From: Rhizosphaericola mali
Lineage (GTDB): Bacteria > Bacteroidota > Bacteroidia > Chitinophagales > Chitinophagaceae
NCBI RefSeq assembly: GCF_004337365.2
Contig: NZ_CP044016.1
Span: 2,356,001-2,420,000, forward strand
Length of the DNA: 64,000 bases
Direction: 5' to 3'
This document shows, one piece after another, positions 38,030 to 47,057 of the stretch. A model generated the notes under the pieces. That model searched no databases. It was not told where the DNA came from and saw only the letters and a list, made by a program, of their open reading frames with translations. The position numbers and the translations under genes are program-made. The stretch's first letter is position 1, and the number at the start of each line of letters is the position of its first letter.

Positions 38030-38449
38030 GTGAGAAGGAAGTTTTTGCTTTTTTTACTATTATTTTCTTATTTCAATATTCTTACGGCAGTTCCGGGTTA
38101 TTGTAACCTACCATTGGCGTTGAGAGCTAATTGCACGTACCTTACTGCAATTGGAGATACAGAAGAAATTGAGGATGCAAATGATTCTTTTGTAGAGTTT
38201 GTTTTAAAAGATATTTTACATTTAGAAGAGCAATCTGATAGCGGCGATATCGGAACGCATTATGTAAAAACAGCTTCGATCCCTCACAATTTACTTTGCC
38301 AAGCAACTATTGAAAAAGCGGACTTCAATCCAATTACGGCTTATTCATTCGAAGCAATAAGTGCATTACCACAAAGACATTATTTCAGTTACGCTGAATT
38401 AATCAAGCCAAAATATTACCATTATCTCTTTCTGCTGACTCCGTTTTAG
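38030..38449 (+). CDS. secreted protein of unknown function (GTG start)
   Basis: The 139-residue product starts with GTG and a signal peptide (RRKFLLFLLLFSYFNILTA). The mature part is moderately acidic (EEIEDANDSFVEFVLKDILHLEEQSDSGD) and ends with an aromatic, Tyr/His-rich tail. I do not recognise a family. It lies between the secDF terminator and the RND efflux genes, 130 bases before the adaptor gene. TAACTTGC just upstream is an imperfect promoter match. Confidence 0.6.
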   Translation: MRRKFLLFLLLFSYFNILTAVPGYCNLPLALRANCTYLTAIGDTEEIEDANDSFVEFVLKDILHLEEQSDSGDIGTHYVKTASIPHNLLCQATIEKADFNPITAYSFEAISALPQRHYFSYAELIKPKYYHYLFLLTPF

Positions 38450-38579
38450 TCATTTGATTTTGCATAAGCATTTCTATGTCCAATAATTAACACGTATTAA
38501 TTTATTGGAAAACTGTTATATCTATTCGAATAATAAACACATGTTACATCTAATCAAATAACTAATCTGGCAATTAAAT

Positions 38580-39680
38580 ATGTCGCGCTATTATATTATT
38601 TTATTATGTTCCCTATTGGGAATTTTCAGCTGTAAAACCAACGCAAACGAATCAAGCGAAGAGAGTTCTGTACCCGTGTTACCCATCACTCATCCTGTAA
38701 TTAAAGATACATTGATGGATCAGCCTTATGTCACCAACATACAAGCGATCAAAAATGTAGAAATTCGATCTCGCGTTCGTGGAATTTTGGAAAATACTTT
38801 CGTCGATGAAGGTGAAGTGGTAAAAAAAGGACAAGTATTATTCAAAATTTCAAATGACGAATTACAAATCCAATTAGATCAGTCTAAAGCAGCTGTTAGC
38901 AGTGCTATTGCAGATGCATCTGCTGCCGAGATCGAGCAAAATCGTGTTCAAGGTTTGGTCAAGAAAAAAGTCGTTACACCGTCCGAATTAGATCTTTCGA
39001 AAGAAAGATTATTGGCATTGCAAGCCAAAGTTGCCGAAGCAAAAGCAATTCGAGACAATTTTGCGAAACAATTATCTTACACTTATATCAAAGCGCCTTT
39101 CAATGGTGTGATTGACAGACTGCCACTTAAAGTGGGTAGTTTAGTTGAAGAAGGTTCGCTATTTACCAACATTTCCGACCTGACGACAATGTTTGCATAT
39201 TTTGATTTACCTGAAACAGAATATCTCAAATTGATTCGTGCAAATGCAGATAACAAAAGTGCCATTTATAGTGACAGCGCCTCTTTATTGTTGACAGATG
39301 GAAGCCCATATCCCTATAAAGGAAAAATTCAAAGATCTGAAAGCGTCATCGATCCAGGAACGGGTTCTATCGCTTATCGTGCTATTTTTTCCAATCCATT
39401 GAAAATATTGCATCATAATTCCTCTGGTACCGTCATTTTACACAAAGAAGTAAAAAATGCTATTTTGATTCCGCAAAAATGTGTTTTTGAAATTCAAGAT
39501 AAAAATTATGTATTTGCTGTCAATGATAGCAATGTGGTACATATGAAAAGCTTCGAACCAGGAAGCCGTGTAGGTAAATATTACATTGTTCTTTCAGGCA
39601 TTGACTTGAAAGATAAAATTGTCTATGAAGGAGTCCAAAATCTTCGCGACGGAATGAAAATCGAGATTCGCAAGAATTAG
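38580..39680 (+). CDS. RND efflux periplasmic adaptor (membrane fusion) lipoprotein
   Basis: The 366-residue product has a lipobox IFSC (Cys18). The barrel-sandwich half-motif VEIRSRVRGILENTFVDEGEVVKKGQVLFKI follows. An alpha-helical hairpin covers about residues 100-155, and its return half-motif is YTYIKAPFNGVIDRLPLKVGSLV. Beta-barrel and membrane-proximal domains complete it. It bridges the RND pump and the outer-membrane channel encoded next. The permease gene starts 35 bases downstream; the three genes form a complete AcrAB-TolC-like operon. The exported compounds are not predictable. No regulator gene adjoins it. Confidence 0.94.
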   Translation: MSRYYIILLCSLLGIFSCKTNANESSEESSVPVLPITHPVIKDTLMDQPYVTNIQAIKNVEIRSRVRGILENTFVDEGEVVKKGQVLFKISNDELQIQLDQSKAAVSSAIADASAAEIEQNRVQGLVKKKVVTPSELDLSKERLLALQAKVAEAKAIRDNFAKQLSYTYIKAPFNGVIDRLPLKVGSLVEEGSLFTNISDLTTMFAYFDLPETEYLKLIRANADNKSAIYSDSASLLLTDGSPYPYKGKIQRSESVIDPGTGSIAYRAIFSNPLKILHHNSSGTVILHKEVKNAILIPQKCVFEIQDKNYVFAVNDSNVVHMKSFEPGSRVGKYYIVLSGIDLKDKIVYEGVQNLRDGMKIEIRKN

Positions 39681-39715
39681 ATTTTCCATTTTTTCATTTT
39701 AAAATGTAATTATTC

Positions 39716-42700
39716 ATGACCTCATTATTTATAAAAAGGCCAGTATTGTCGCTGGTTATTTCTCTCATTATTTTATTAGTTGGATTATTGGCACTGAATA
39801 AATTGCCCGTAACTCAATTTCCGGATATCGTACCTCCTTCCGTAACTGTAACTGCAAAATATACGGGAGCGAATGCCGATGTATCTGCAAGAGCTGTTGC
39901 GATGCCGATAGAACGCGCCATCAATGGAGTACCAGGAATGACTTATATGTCAACAGTAACGAGCAACGACGGTATTACCGTAATCCAAGTTTTCTTTGAA
40001 GTAGGAATTGATCCTGACTTGGCGGCAGTGAACGTTCAAAATAGGGTGACAACGATTTTAGATGAATTACCAGAAGAAGTCATCAAAGCGGGTGTAACTA
40101 CGGAAAAAGAAGTCAATAGCATGTTGATGTATCTCAATCTTACCAGTAAAGACACGACTTTGGACGAACAATTTATTTTCAACTTTGCAGATATCAATAT
40201 TTTACAAGAGTTAAAGAGAATTGATGGCGTTGGTCGTGCAGAAATCATGGGCCAACAAGAATATGCGATGCGCGTATGGTTGCGACCAGAAAAAATGTTG
40301 GCATTCAATGTTTCTACGGAAGAAGTTATCAATGCGCTACGCAAACAAAATGTAGAAGCGGCACCAGGAAAAGTAGGGGAAAGTTCAGGGCAAAAATCTC
40401 AAGTATTACAATATGTAGTACGTTATTCGGGCAAATTTTTTGAACCATCCCAATATCGTGATCTAATTATTCGTGCCAATCCAGACGGTTCAGTTTTAAG
40501 AGTTCGTGATATTGCTGAGGTTAAATTTGGATCTGCAACTTATGGAATGCTTTCCAAAACAGATGGTCGCCCATCGGCATCTATTATGGTCAAACAAAGA
40601 CCTGGTTCTAACGCAAAAGAAGTCATTGAAAATATTAAATCCAAAATGACGGAGTTGAAAAATACCAGTTTTCCTCCCGGAATGGAATTTAATTTAGCCT
40701 ATGACGTGAGTCGCTTTTTGGATGCGTCCATTAATGAAGTTGTACATACTTTAATAGAAGCATTTATCCTAGTATTTATAGTTGTATTTATCTTCTTGCA
40801 AGATTTTCGTTCGACATTAATTCCTGCTATTGCAGTTCCGGTGGCACTTATTGGAACGTTTGCGTTTCTTAATATGTTAGGTTTCTCTATCAATCTATTG
40901 ACCTTATTTGCATTGGTTCTGGCGATTGGAATTGTAGTTGATGATGCAATTGTAGTAGTGGAAGCGGTTCACGTAAAAATGGAAGAAGAATTCTTGTCTC
41001 CTTTAGATGCATCCATTGCAGCGATGAAAGAAATTAGCGGAGCCATCATTGCAATCACATTGGTCATGTCTGCCGTATTTATCCCCGTGGCGTTTATGTC
41101 TGGTCCTGTCGGCGTATTTTATCGACAATTTTCATTGACATTGGCATTTGCCATATTAATTTCTGGTGTAAATGCATTGACATTATCGCCTGCCCTATGT
41201 GCTATTTTATTAAAAAATAACCATACAAAAGAAGGTATAAAAGTTCCCCCAAAAGAGAAGAAAAAATGGAATTTACTAGCCAATTTTTTCAAAAAATTCA
41301 ATCAAGGCTATAGTAAAGTGGAGAACAAATACAAATACATTTTATCCAAAATGGTAGAGAAAAAATGGCTTACAATTGGAGTCGTTGTTCTTTTTACCAT
41401 TGGCATTTGGATAGTAAATAAATCACTGCCAACCGGATTTATCCCAACGGAAGATCAAGGAATGATCTATGTAAATGTTACCACACCTCCAGGTGCAACC
41501 GTTGAAAGAACAGAAAAAGTATTGGCATCGATCCAAAAAGAAGCCGAGAAATTAGATGCGGTAGAAACTGTATCTACACTTTCAGGTTATAGTTTGGTCA
41601 ATGAAGTTGCAGGTGCCTCTTATGGTATGGGAATGATCAATTTAAAAGGCTGGGAAGAGCGAAAAGAATCAGTCGATGACATAATTGCGCAACTCAAAAA
41701 GAATACTAAAAAATACACCGACGGACAGATAGAATTTTTCCCTCCACCGACAGTTCCTGGTTTTGGTAATTCAAGTGGTTTTGAATTTAGAATTTTGGAT
41801 AAAACGGGAAGTGGGGATGTTCAGTATACCGCACAAGTAACAAAAGACTTTATTGAAACGCTAAAAAAACGTAAGGAAATAGGAAGTGCATTTACCACAT
41901 TTGACGCTAGTTTCCCTCAATACATGATCAATATTGACTATGATATGGCGGCAAAAAGAGGCGTTACAGTGGACAATGCAATGGGAAATTTACAAACATT
42001 GTTGGGTAGTACATATGCTACAAATTTCATTCGTTTTAATCAAATGTACAAGGTCTATGTACAATCAGGACCAGAATACCGTGCGCAACCATCCGATATA
42101 TTAAAATTATATGTAAAAAATGATAGTGGTTCGATGGTACCCTATAGTTCGTTTGTTTCTTTAGAAAGAGTATTTGGTCCAGAACAATTGACACGTTACA
42201 ATATGTACACGTCCGCAATGTTAAACGGAGATGCAGCACAAGGTTACAGCAGCAGCGATGCGATTAAAACATTGGAATCTGTATCCAAGGAAAAATTGCC
42301 TCGCGGTTTTAGTTTCGAATGGTCTGGAATGACAAGAGAACAAATATTATCAGGCAATCAAACAATTATGATTTTCGGTGTCTGTTTGCTATTTGTTTAT
42401 CTATTATTGTCTGCACAATATGAAAGTTTCCTATTGCCTTTAGCCGTATTATTGAGTTTGCCGATTGGGATTTTCGGTTCTTTTCTTGTATTGAAATTGG
42501 CAGGCTTGGAAAATAATATTTACGCGCAAGTTGCATTAGTCATGCTCATAGGATTATTAGGAAAAAATGCCATATTAATTATTGAAATAGCAATTCAGCG
42601 ACATACCAATGAAGGGCTATCCATTACAAAAGCAGCTATTGAAGGCGCGGCATCCCGTTTGCGTCCCATATTGATGACTTCATTTGCATTTAATGCAGGT

Positions 42701-42886
42701 TTAATTCCACTATGTATTGCTAGTGGTGCGGGTGCATTAGGCAATCGTTCTATAGGAACTGCCGCCGCTGGTGGCATGTTGATTGGAACCATTTTTGGCA
42801 TATTTATCATCCCAGGCTTGTACGTCATTTTTGCATCAATGTCGGAGAAAAAACAAACTGCAAAAGTCACAAAATCGACTCATTAA
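39716..42886 (+). CDS. RND efflux permease (AcrB/HAE1 type)
   Basis: The 1056-residue inner-membrane pump begins FIKRPVLSLVISLIILLVGLLALNKLPVTQFPDIVPP, typical of the hydrophobe/amphiphile efflux-1 family. The proton-relay pair is Asp409-Asp410 (IGIVVDDAIVVVEAV). The TM10 Lys lies in GLLGKNAILIIEIA. Two large periplasmic porter loops and twelve spans are present. It exports drugs, bile-like detergents or metabolites using proton-motive force, with the adaptor and channel encoded either side. Length is normal. Confidence 0.96.
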   Translation: MTSLFIKRPVLSLVISLIILLVGLLALNKLPVTQFPDIVPPSVTVTAKYTGANADVSARAVAMPIERAINGVPGMTYMSTVTSNDGITVIQVFFEVGIDPDLAAVNVQNRVTTILDELPEEVIKAGVTTEKEVNSMLMYLNLTSKDTTLDEQFIFNFADINILQELKRIDGVGRAEIMGQQEYAMRVWLRPEKMLAFNVSTEEVINALRKQNVEAAPGKVGESSGQKSQVLQYVVRYSGKFFEPSQYRDLIIRANPDGSVLRVRDIAEVKFGSATYGMLSKTDGRPSASIMVKQRPGSNAKEVIENIKSKMTELKNTSFPPGMEFNLAYDVSRFLDASINEVVHTLIEAFILVFIVVFIFLQDFRSTLIPAIAVPVALIGTFAFLNMLGFSINLLTLFALVLAIGIVVDDAIVVVEAVHVKMEEEFLSPLDASIAAMKEISGAIIAITLVMSAVFIPVAFMSGPVGVFYRQFSLTLAFAILISGVNALTLSPALCAILLKNNHTKEGIKVPPKEKKKWNLLANFFKKFNQGYSKVENKYKYILSKMVEKKWLTIGVVVLFTIGIWIVNKSLPTGFIPTEDQGMIYVNVTTPPGATVERTEKVLASIQKEAEKLDAVETVSTLSGYSLVNEVAGASYGMGMINLKGWEERKESVDDIIAQLKKNTKKYTDGQIEFFPPPTVPGFGNSSGFEFRILDKTGSGDVQYTAQVTKDFIETLKKRKEIGSAFTTFDASFPQYMINIDYDMAAKRGVTVDNAMGNLQTLLGSTYATNFIRFNQMYKVYVQSGPEYRAQPSDILKLYVKNDSGSMVPYSSFVSLERVFGPEQLTRYNMYTSAMLNGDAAQGYSSSDAIKTLESVSKEKLPRGFSFEWSGMTREQILSGNQTIMIFGVCLLFVYLLLSAQYESFLLPLAVLLSLPIGIFGSFLVLKLAGLENNIYAQVALVMLIGLLGKNAILIIEIAIQRHTNEGLSITKAAIEGAASRLRPILMTSFAFNAGLIPLCIASGAGALGNRSIGTAAAGGMLIGTIFGIFIIPGLYVIFASMSEKKQTAKVTKSTH

Positions 42887-42909
42887 TATTCAAATATTAA
42901 TAATTCAAA

Positions 42910-44346
42910 ATGAAATATATTTCTTATTTATTTTCCATAATTATCGTTGTATTTTGGGGTTGTAAGACACCTCAAATTGCAACCTTACCAACAGCACCAT
43001 CTTTACCTGAATCTTTTGATTCCAATCAAGATACTGCGTCTAATATTTCGCAACTACCTTGGAAGACTTTTTTTCCAGATACGTCCTTATGCCAATTGAT
43101 TGATACGGCACTTATTTACAATCCGGATTTACTCATTGCCAATCAAAAAATTCAAATTACGGGCGTTTATTTACAAATGGCGAAAGGTGCGCTTCTCCCC
43201 TCTTTAACCTTTGATGTCAATGCATCTGGCACACACTATGGGAAATATACGATGGACGGAGTCGGTAATTATGACACCAACCTTTCGGATAATATTACCG
43301 ATAACCAAAAAATCAATGAGCAATTTTCGCCCAATTATTGGTTGGGTTTCAATAGTTCGTGGGAAGCGGATCTCTGGGGTAAATTGCGCAACAAAAAGAA
43401 GGCGGAATTATCTAAATATTTGGCAAGTAGTGAAGGTAAAAATCTGGTGCAAACGATCTTAATTTCTCAAGTCGCTGGTTTGTATTACACATTGCAAGGT
43501 TTGGATAAAGAAAAAAACATATTAGAACAAAACGAAGTTTTGCAACAAACCGCTTTGGATAATGTGAAAGCCTTGATGGATGGCGGTCGCGCAACGCAAT
43601 TAGCAATCCAACAATTTCAAGGACAATTACTCAATACGCAAGCATCTCAGACAACGATTGACCAAAAAATCAAAGCAACAGAAAATCAATTAAATACACT
43701 CATCGGAACTTTTGGTAAAAAAATAGATCGAGATACTACATTTTTACAAAATGAAAAAATGCAACAAATCAACATTGGTTTTCCATCCGAATTATTGCAA
43801 AATCGTCCTGATATCAAAAGTGCATTGTACAGTTTAGAATCCGCTAAAGCAAATGTAAAATCTGCGAAAGCTGCTTTTTTACCTTCATTCAAAATAGATG
43901 CATTTGCAGCATTTAACGCATTTAATGGCACATTTTTATTTAACGGAAAATCTATTGCTTATTCGCTCGCTGGTGGGTTATCCGCACCTATTTTTCTAAA
44001 AAATCAATTAAAAGCGAACTTTAATATTGCTACAGCCGAGCAACAAACTGCCTTTTACGAATTTCAAAAAAGTACACTTAATGCATACCAAGAGGTTGCA
44101 ACAAGTTTCAATAATTTAGAAACGAATAAAAAAATAATGTCTCAAAAAAGTCAAGAGGTAAAAGCCTTGCAAGATGGCGTCATTTCGGCAAATGATTTAT
44201 ATTTTGGCGGTTATGCTGGTTATTTGGAAATTATTTCCGCACAGAAAAGTATGTTACAAGCGCAATTGGAACTTGTAAATAAACAAAAAGACATCATGCT
44301 CTCCATTGTTGACATATACCGCTCTGTTGGCGGCGGCTGGAAATAA
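42910..44346 (+). CDS. outer-membrane efflux channel lipoprotein (TolC/OprM, NodT type)
   Basis: The 478-residue protein has a lipobox FWGC (Cys18). The family opening is LPWKTFFPDTSLCQLIDTALIYNPDLLIANQKI. There are two tandem OEP repeats with long helical hairpins, and LPSLTFDVNASG-like strands that form the barrel. A typical C-terminal segment is GYLEIISAQKSMLQAQLELVNKQKD. It supplies the outer-membrane exit duct for the RND pump encoded 23 bases upstream. A lipidated N-terminus places it with the OprM/NodT branch rather than TolC itself. Confidence 0.93.
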   Translation: MKYISYLFSIIIVVFWGCKTPQIATLPTAPSLPESFDSNQDTASNISQLPWKTFFPDTSLCQLIDTALIYNPDLLIANQKIQITGVYLQMAKGALLPSLTFDVNASGTHYGKYTMDGVGNYDTNLSDNITDNQKINEQFSPNYWLGFNSSWEADLWGKLRNKKKAELSKYLASSEGKNLVQTILISQVAGLYYTLQGLDKEKNILEQNEVLQQTALDNVKALMDGGRATQLAIQQFQGQLLNTQASQTTIDQKIKATENQLNTLIGTFGKKIDRDTTFLQNEKMQQINIGFPSELLQNRPDIKSALYSLESAKANVKSAKAAFLPSFKIDAFAAFNAFNGTFLFNGKSIAYSLAGGLSAPIFLKNQLKANFNIATAEQQTAFYEFQKSTLNAYQEVATSFNNLETNKKIMSQKSQEVKALQDGVISANDLYFGGYAGYLEIISAQKSMLQAQLELVNKQKDIMLSIVDIYRSVGGGWK

Positions 44347-44405
44347 ACTATAAAAAAATAGGATAATTTACATGTAAAATGTATATTTAAGGCAATCATA
44401 CATAT

Positions 44406-46013
44406 ATGTTTGCAAACAATCTTTTACTAGTTATTATCCTATTGATGTTAGTTGCCATGCTTTCTATGGCAAGTCAAAAAATGAAGATTTCGTATCCGAT
44501 TTTTTTGGTTATATCTGGTTTATTGATAGGAATGTCGCCAAAAGGATTGCATATATCTTTAGATCCAGATTTAGTATTTATAATATTCTTACCTCCTTTA
44601 TTATTCGAGGCAGCGTGGAATACCTCTTTTAGCCAATTATTAAAATTTAAACGATCCATCGGACGTCTATCACTTGGATTAGTATTTTTTACATCACTGA
44701 CGGTCGCATTAGTAGCACATTATTTTATCCCGGGTTTTGGATTAGCTCTTGGATTTGTACTTGGAGGTATTATTTCTCCACCTGATGCTGTTGCAGCCAC
44801 ATCTGTATTGAATGGACTCAAAGTCCCATCCAAAGTTAAAGCTATATTAGAAGGAGAAAGTCTGATTAATGACGCATCCTCTCTCGTTGTATTTAGATTC
44901 GCGTTGGCGGCTGTGCTCACTGGACAGTTTGTATTTTGGAAAGCAGGCGCAAGTTTTTTTTGGATTGCTGGTTTGGGTATTTTTATAGGATTGGCAATTG
45001 CTGTCATCGTCTATTTCTTTTTGCGTTTTCTACCAACAACACCGAGTATTGACACGACAATTACATTCATATTTCCATATTTAGCCTATTTAACAGCGGA
45101 GCATTTTGATGCATCAGGAGTTTTGGCGGTAGTTTCGGGAGGTTTGCTTTTAAATTCCAAGTCAAATATTATGCTTTCGTATAATTCACGATTGCAAATG
45201 AGTAGTGTTTGGGACATGATGGTCTTTCTGATGAATGGTGTTATTTTCATGCTCATAGGATTACAATTACCAGATATAATTGACGGCTTGGGTGAATATT
45301 CATTGAAAGAAGCAATTGGCTATGGTCTCCTTATTAGTTTGACTGCAATTATAGTTCGTTTTTTCTGGGTATTTCCTTTGACCTCTTTTACAGAAAAAGT
45401 ACGTGGAAAATTTGGGAAAAAATACATGCAACCCTTTTCAACAGAATGGAAATCTTATTTCATTATTGGTTGGAGTGGTATGCGTGGTGTCGTCTCGTTG
45501 GCATCTGCATTATATATCCCTTTTAAGATGGCAAATGGGGATGATTTTCCACATAGAAATTTAATTTTGTTCATCACTTTTGTGGTCATATTTGTCACTT
45601 TGGTGATTCAAGGATTACTCTTACCATTCATTATTAAATGGTTACATATTGAAGTGAATGACAACTCACAAGCATCCATTGGCTCAATCAATGTGCTCAT
45701 AGCTGAGCAAGTATTAAGTTTTATGCATGAAAAATATGAAACTGAGTGTGAAAATAATGCAAGCTTTATCCGAATTAGAGATTTTTACAATCAGATGTTG
45801 GAAGACAATGAAGAACGTCCGGTTGTCACAGAAGATGCAAAAAGAGAAAATAGCATGTCTAAATTCAATCAATTACTATTGGAAATCATTGATCTAAAAC
45901 GGAAAAGCTTAACCAAATTACGTATAGAACAAACCTATCCAGAATATATTATCCGGAATAAAGAGAATGAATTAGATCTAGAAGAAGCTAGATTACGCAA
46001 AATCAAACATTAA
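44406..46013 (+). CDS. CPA1-family Na+/H+ antiporter
   Basis: The 535-residue product has about twelve spans. The CPA1 motifs are FLPPLLFEAAWNTSF, GGIISPPDAVAATSVL and LEGESLINDASSLVVFRFAL, the last holding the ion-binding Asn-Asp. WSGMRGVVSLASALYIP also fits. A cytoplasmic tail of about 110 residues follows, partly helical and charged, which probably regulates it. It exchanges Na+ (or K+) for protons for pH and salt balance. It lies 59 bases after the efflux channel gene on the same strand; a palindrome TTTACATGTAAA sits in the gap. Confidence 0.92.
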   Translation: MFANNLLLVIILLMLVAMLSMASQKMKISYPIFLVISGLLIGMSPKGLHISLDPDLVFIIFLPPLLFEAAWNTSFSQLLKFKRSIGRLSLGLVFFTSLTVALVAHYFIPGFGLALGFVLGGIISPPDAVAATSVLNGLKVPSKVKAILEGESLINDASSLVVFRFALAAVLTGQFVFWKAGASFFWIAGLGIFIGLAIAVIVYFFLRFLPTTPSIDTTITFIFPYLAYLTAEHFDASGVLAVVSGGLLLNSKSNIMLSYNSRLQMSSVWDMMVFLMNGVIFMLIGLQLPDIIDGLGEYSLKEAIGYGLLISLTAIIVRFFWVFPLTSFTEKVRGKFGKKYMQPFSTEWKSYFIIGWSGMRGVVSLASALYIPFKMANGDDFPHRNLILFITFVVIFVTLVIQGLLLPFIIKWLHIEVNDNSQASIGSINVLIAEQVLSFMHEKYETECENNASFIRIRDFYNQMLEDNEERPVVTEDAKRENSMSKFNQLLLEIIDLKRKSLTKLRIEQTYPEYIIRNKENELDLEEARLRKIKH

Positions 46014-46053
46014 TTTTTTTACTATATTAACACCAATCGAGATTAATTTCACT

Positions 46054-46061
46054 TACATTTG
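46054..46061 (+). promoter_or_regulatory. -7 promoter element for the small gene at 46095
   Basis: TACATTTG matches TAnnTTTG exactly, 33 bases before the ATG at 46095. Confidence 0.5.
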
Positions 46062-46094
46062 TTAGTATATTATTTCATTTTAAATATTGCGATT

Positions 46095-46385
46095 ATGAAA
46101 AAGGAAATGAATCTAACAAAAGCAGAAATCATGAATCATTTAAATGGGTTCATGGATCAAGTAAAGTCATTAAACGAATCTGTGGATTTGGATAGGTTAA
46201 AATCCATCCATCGTGAATTAGAAGGCTTTCTGAGCCGATTAATTTCGGACGACCATGATGTTTTTTTCGAGAGTTTGAAGGTCTACAATCAGACAGGAAC
46301 ATGGTGTAATAAAACCTTTTTGAAACGCATCATCCAACATTTCCAAGAGAAATGGTCCTTGCAGCCTAAAGTATTTGTATACTAA
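46095..46385 (+). CDS. small cytoplasmic protein, unknown function
   Basis: From ATG 46095 the product has 96 residues, charged and mostly helical (MNHLNGFMDQVKSLNESVDLDRLKSIHRELEGFLSRL). There is no signal peptide. A promoter lies just upstream; an alternative TTG start at 46059 would fall within it. The stop overlaps that of the convergent GtrA-like gene by four bases (CTAA). I do not recognise a family. Confidence 0.6.
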   Translation: MKKEMNLTKAEIMNHLNGFMDQVKSLNESVDLDRLKSIHRELEGFLSRLISDDHDVFFESLKVYNQTGTWCNKTFLKRIIQHFQEKWSLQPKVFVY

Positions 46386-46885
46386 TGATTTGCTTGATTG
46401 CCCTTAAAGGAGAAATAACGTTGAGAAAAATAACTGAAAGCCGTAACCAATACAACATTTACATAATAGGAAGGCGTTGGCCACCAATGAAAAACACCTA
46501 CAAATAATTTCATCAACGCATAATTGAGTATTAAACAAATGATCACCACAACAAAATACCTAAATAATTGTATTTTTTTTGATAATTCCGAACCTTGAAA
46601 TACGACAAACATACTCAGATAAAATCCAATCGGAAAAGTGATCAAAAAAGCAATAAACAATGTAGCGATATTTGCAGAAATTACAATTGGTCCTAGATAC
46701 ACAATAGATTGCTCTAAAATAAAATTGTAAATCAATGGATACAATACAATACTTAGTCCAAGATTAAACCCTCCACACGCTGCATATCTAAAGGTCTGTA
46801 AGGGTAAAAATCGGCGAAATGGAGGATAGAAAAAATCTATCGTCGACAAAATAGACTGCTTTAATAAAGTATGAATCTTGTACAT
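46382..46885 (-). CDS. GtrA-family membrane protein
   Basis: The 167-residue product has four predicted spans and the GtrA pattern FRYAACGGFNLGLSIVLYPLIYNF near residue 30. A late VNVVLVTAFSYFSQRYFSFKG matches the conserved C-terminal NFxxxRxxVF-like motif. GtrA proteins are proposed to flip undecaprenyl-phosphate sugars across the inner membrane for surface-glycan decoration, or to take part in arabinogalactan-like export. No GtrB-type transferase is adjacent. Confidence 0.82.
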   Translation of the reverse strand: MYKIHTLLKQSILSTIDFFYPPFRRFLPLQTFRYAACGGFNLGLSIVLYPLIYNFILEQSIVYLGPIVISANIATLFIAFLITFPIGFYLSMFVVFQGSELSKKIQLFRYFVVVIICLILNYALMKLFVGVFHWWPTPSYYVNVVLVTAFSYFSQRYFSFKGNQANH

Positions 46886-47016
46886 AATGGCGCGCGAAGA
46901 TAATCAAAAGCCTTATATAGAGAGAATTTGTCAATTCGATAATTTGAAGATGTATTGATAATTAAGAGATTGACACAACATTCATAATTCAAAATTCATC
47001 ATTCATAATTTCTTTG

Positions 47017-47024
47017 TACCTTTG
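47017..47024 (+). promoter_or_regulatory. -7 promoter element for rpsA
   Basis: TACCTTTG matches TAnnTTTG exactly, 34 bases before the ATG at 47058. Upstream repeats of ATTCATAATT give an A/T-rich region typical of strong promoters. Confidence 0.6.
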
Positions 47025-47057
47025 CGGTCCCGAATCAAAATCCTCGGGGAAATTTTT

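Noticed and set aside
44375-44386. Palindrome near TTTACATGTAAA before the antiporter gene
   Set aside because: Short and A/T-rich, with no associated promoter match; kept only as a remark in the antiporter entry.
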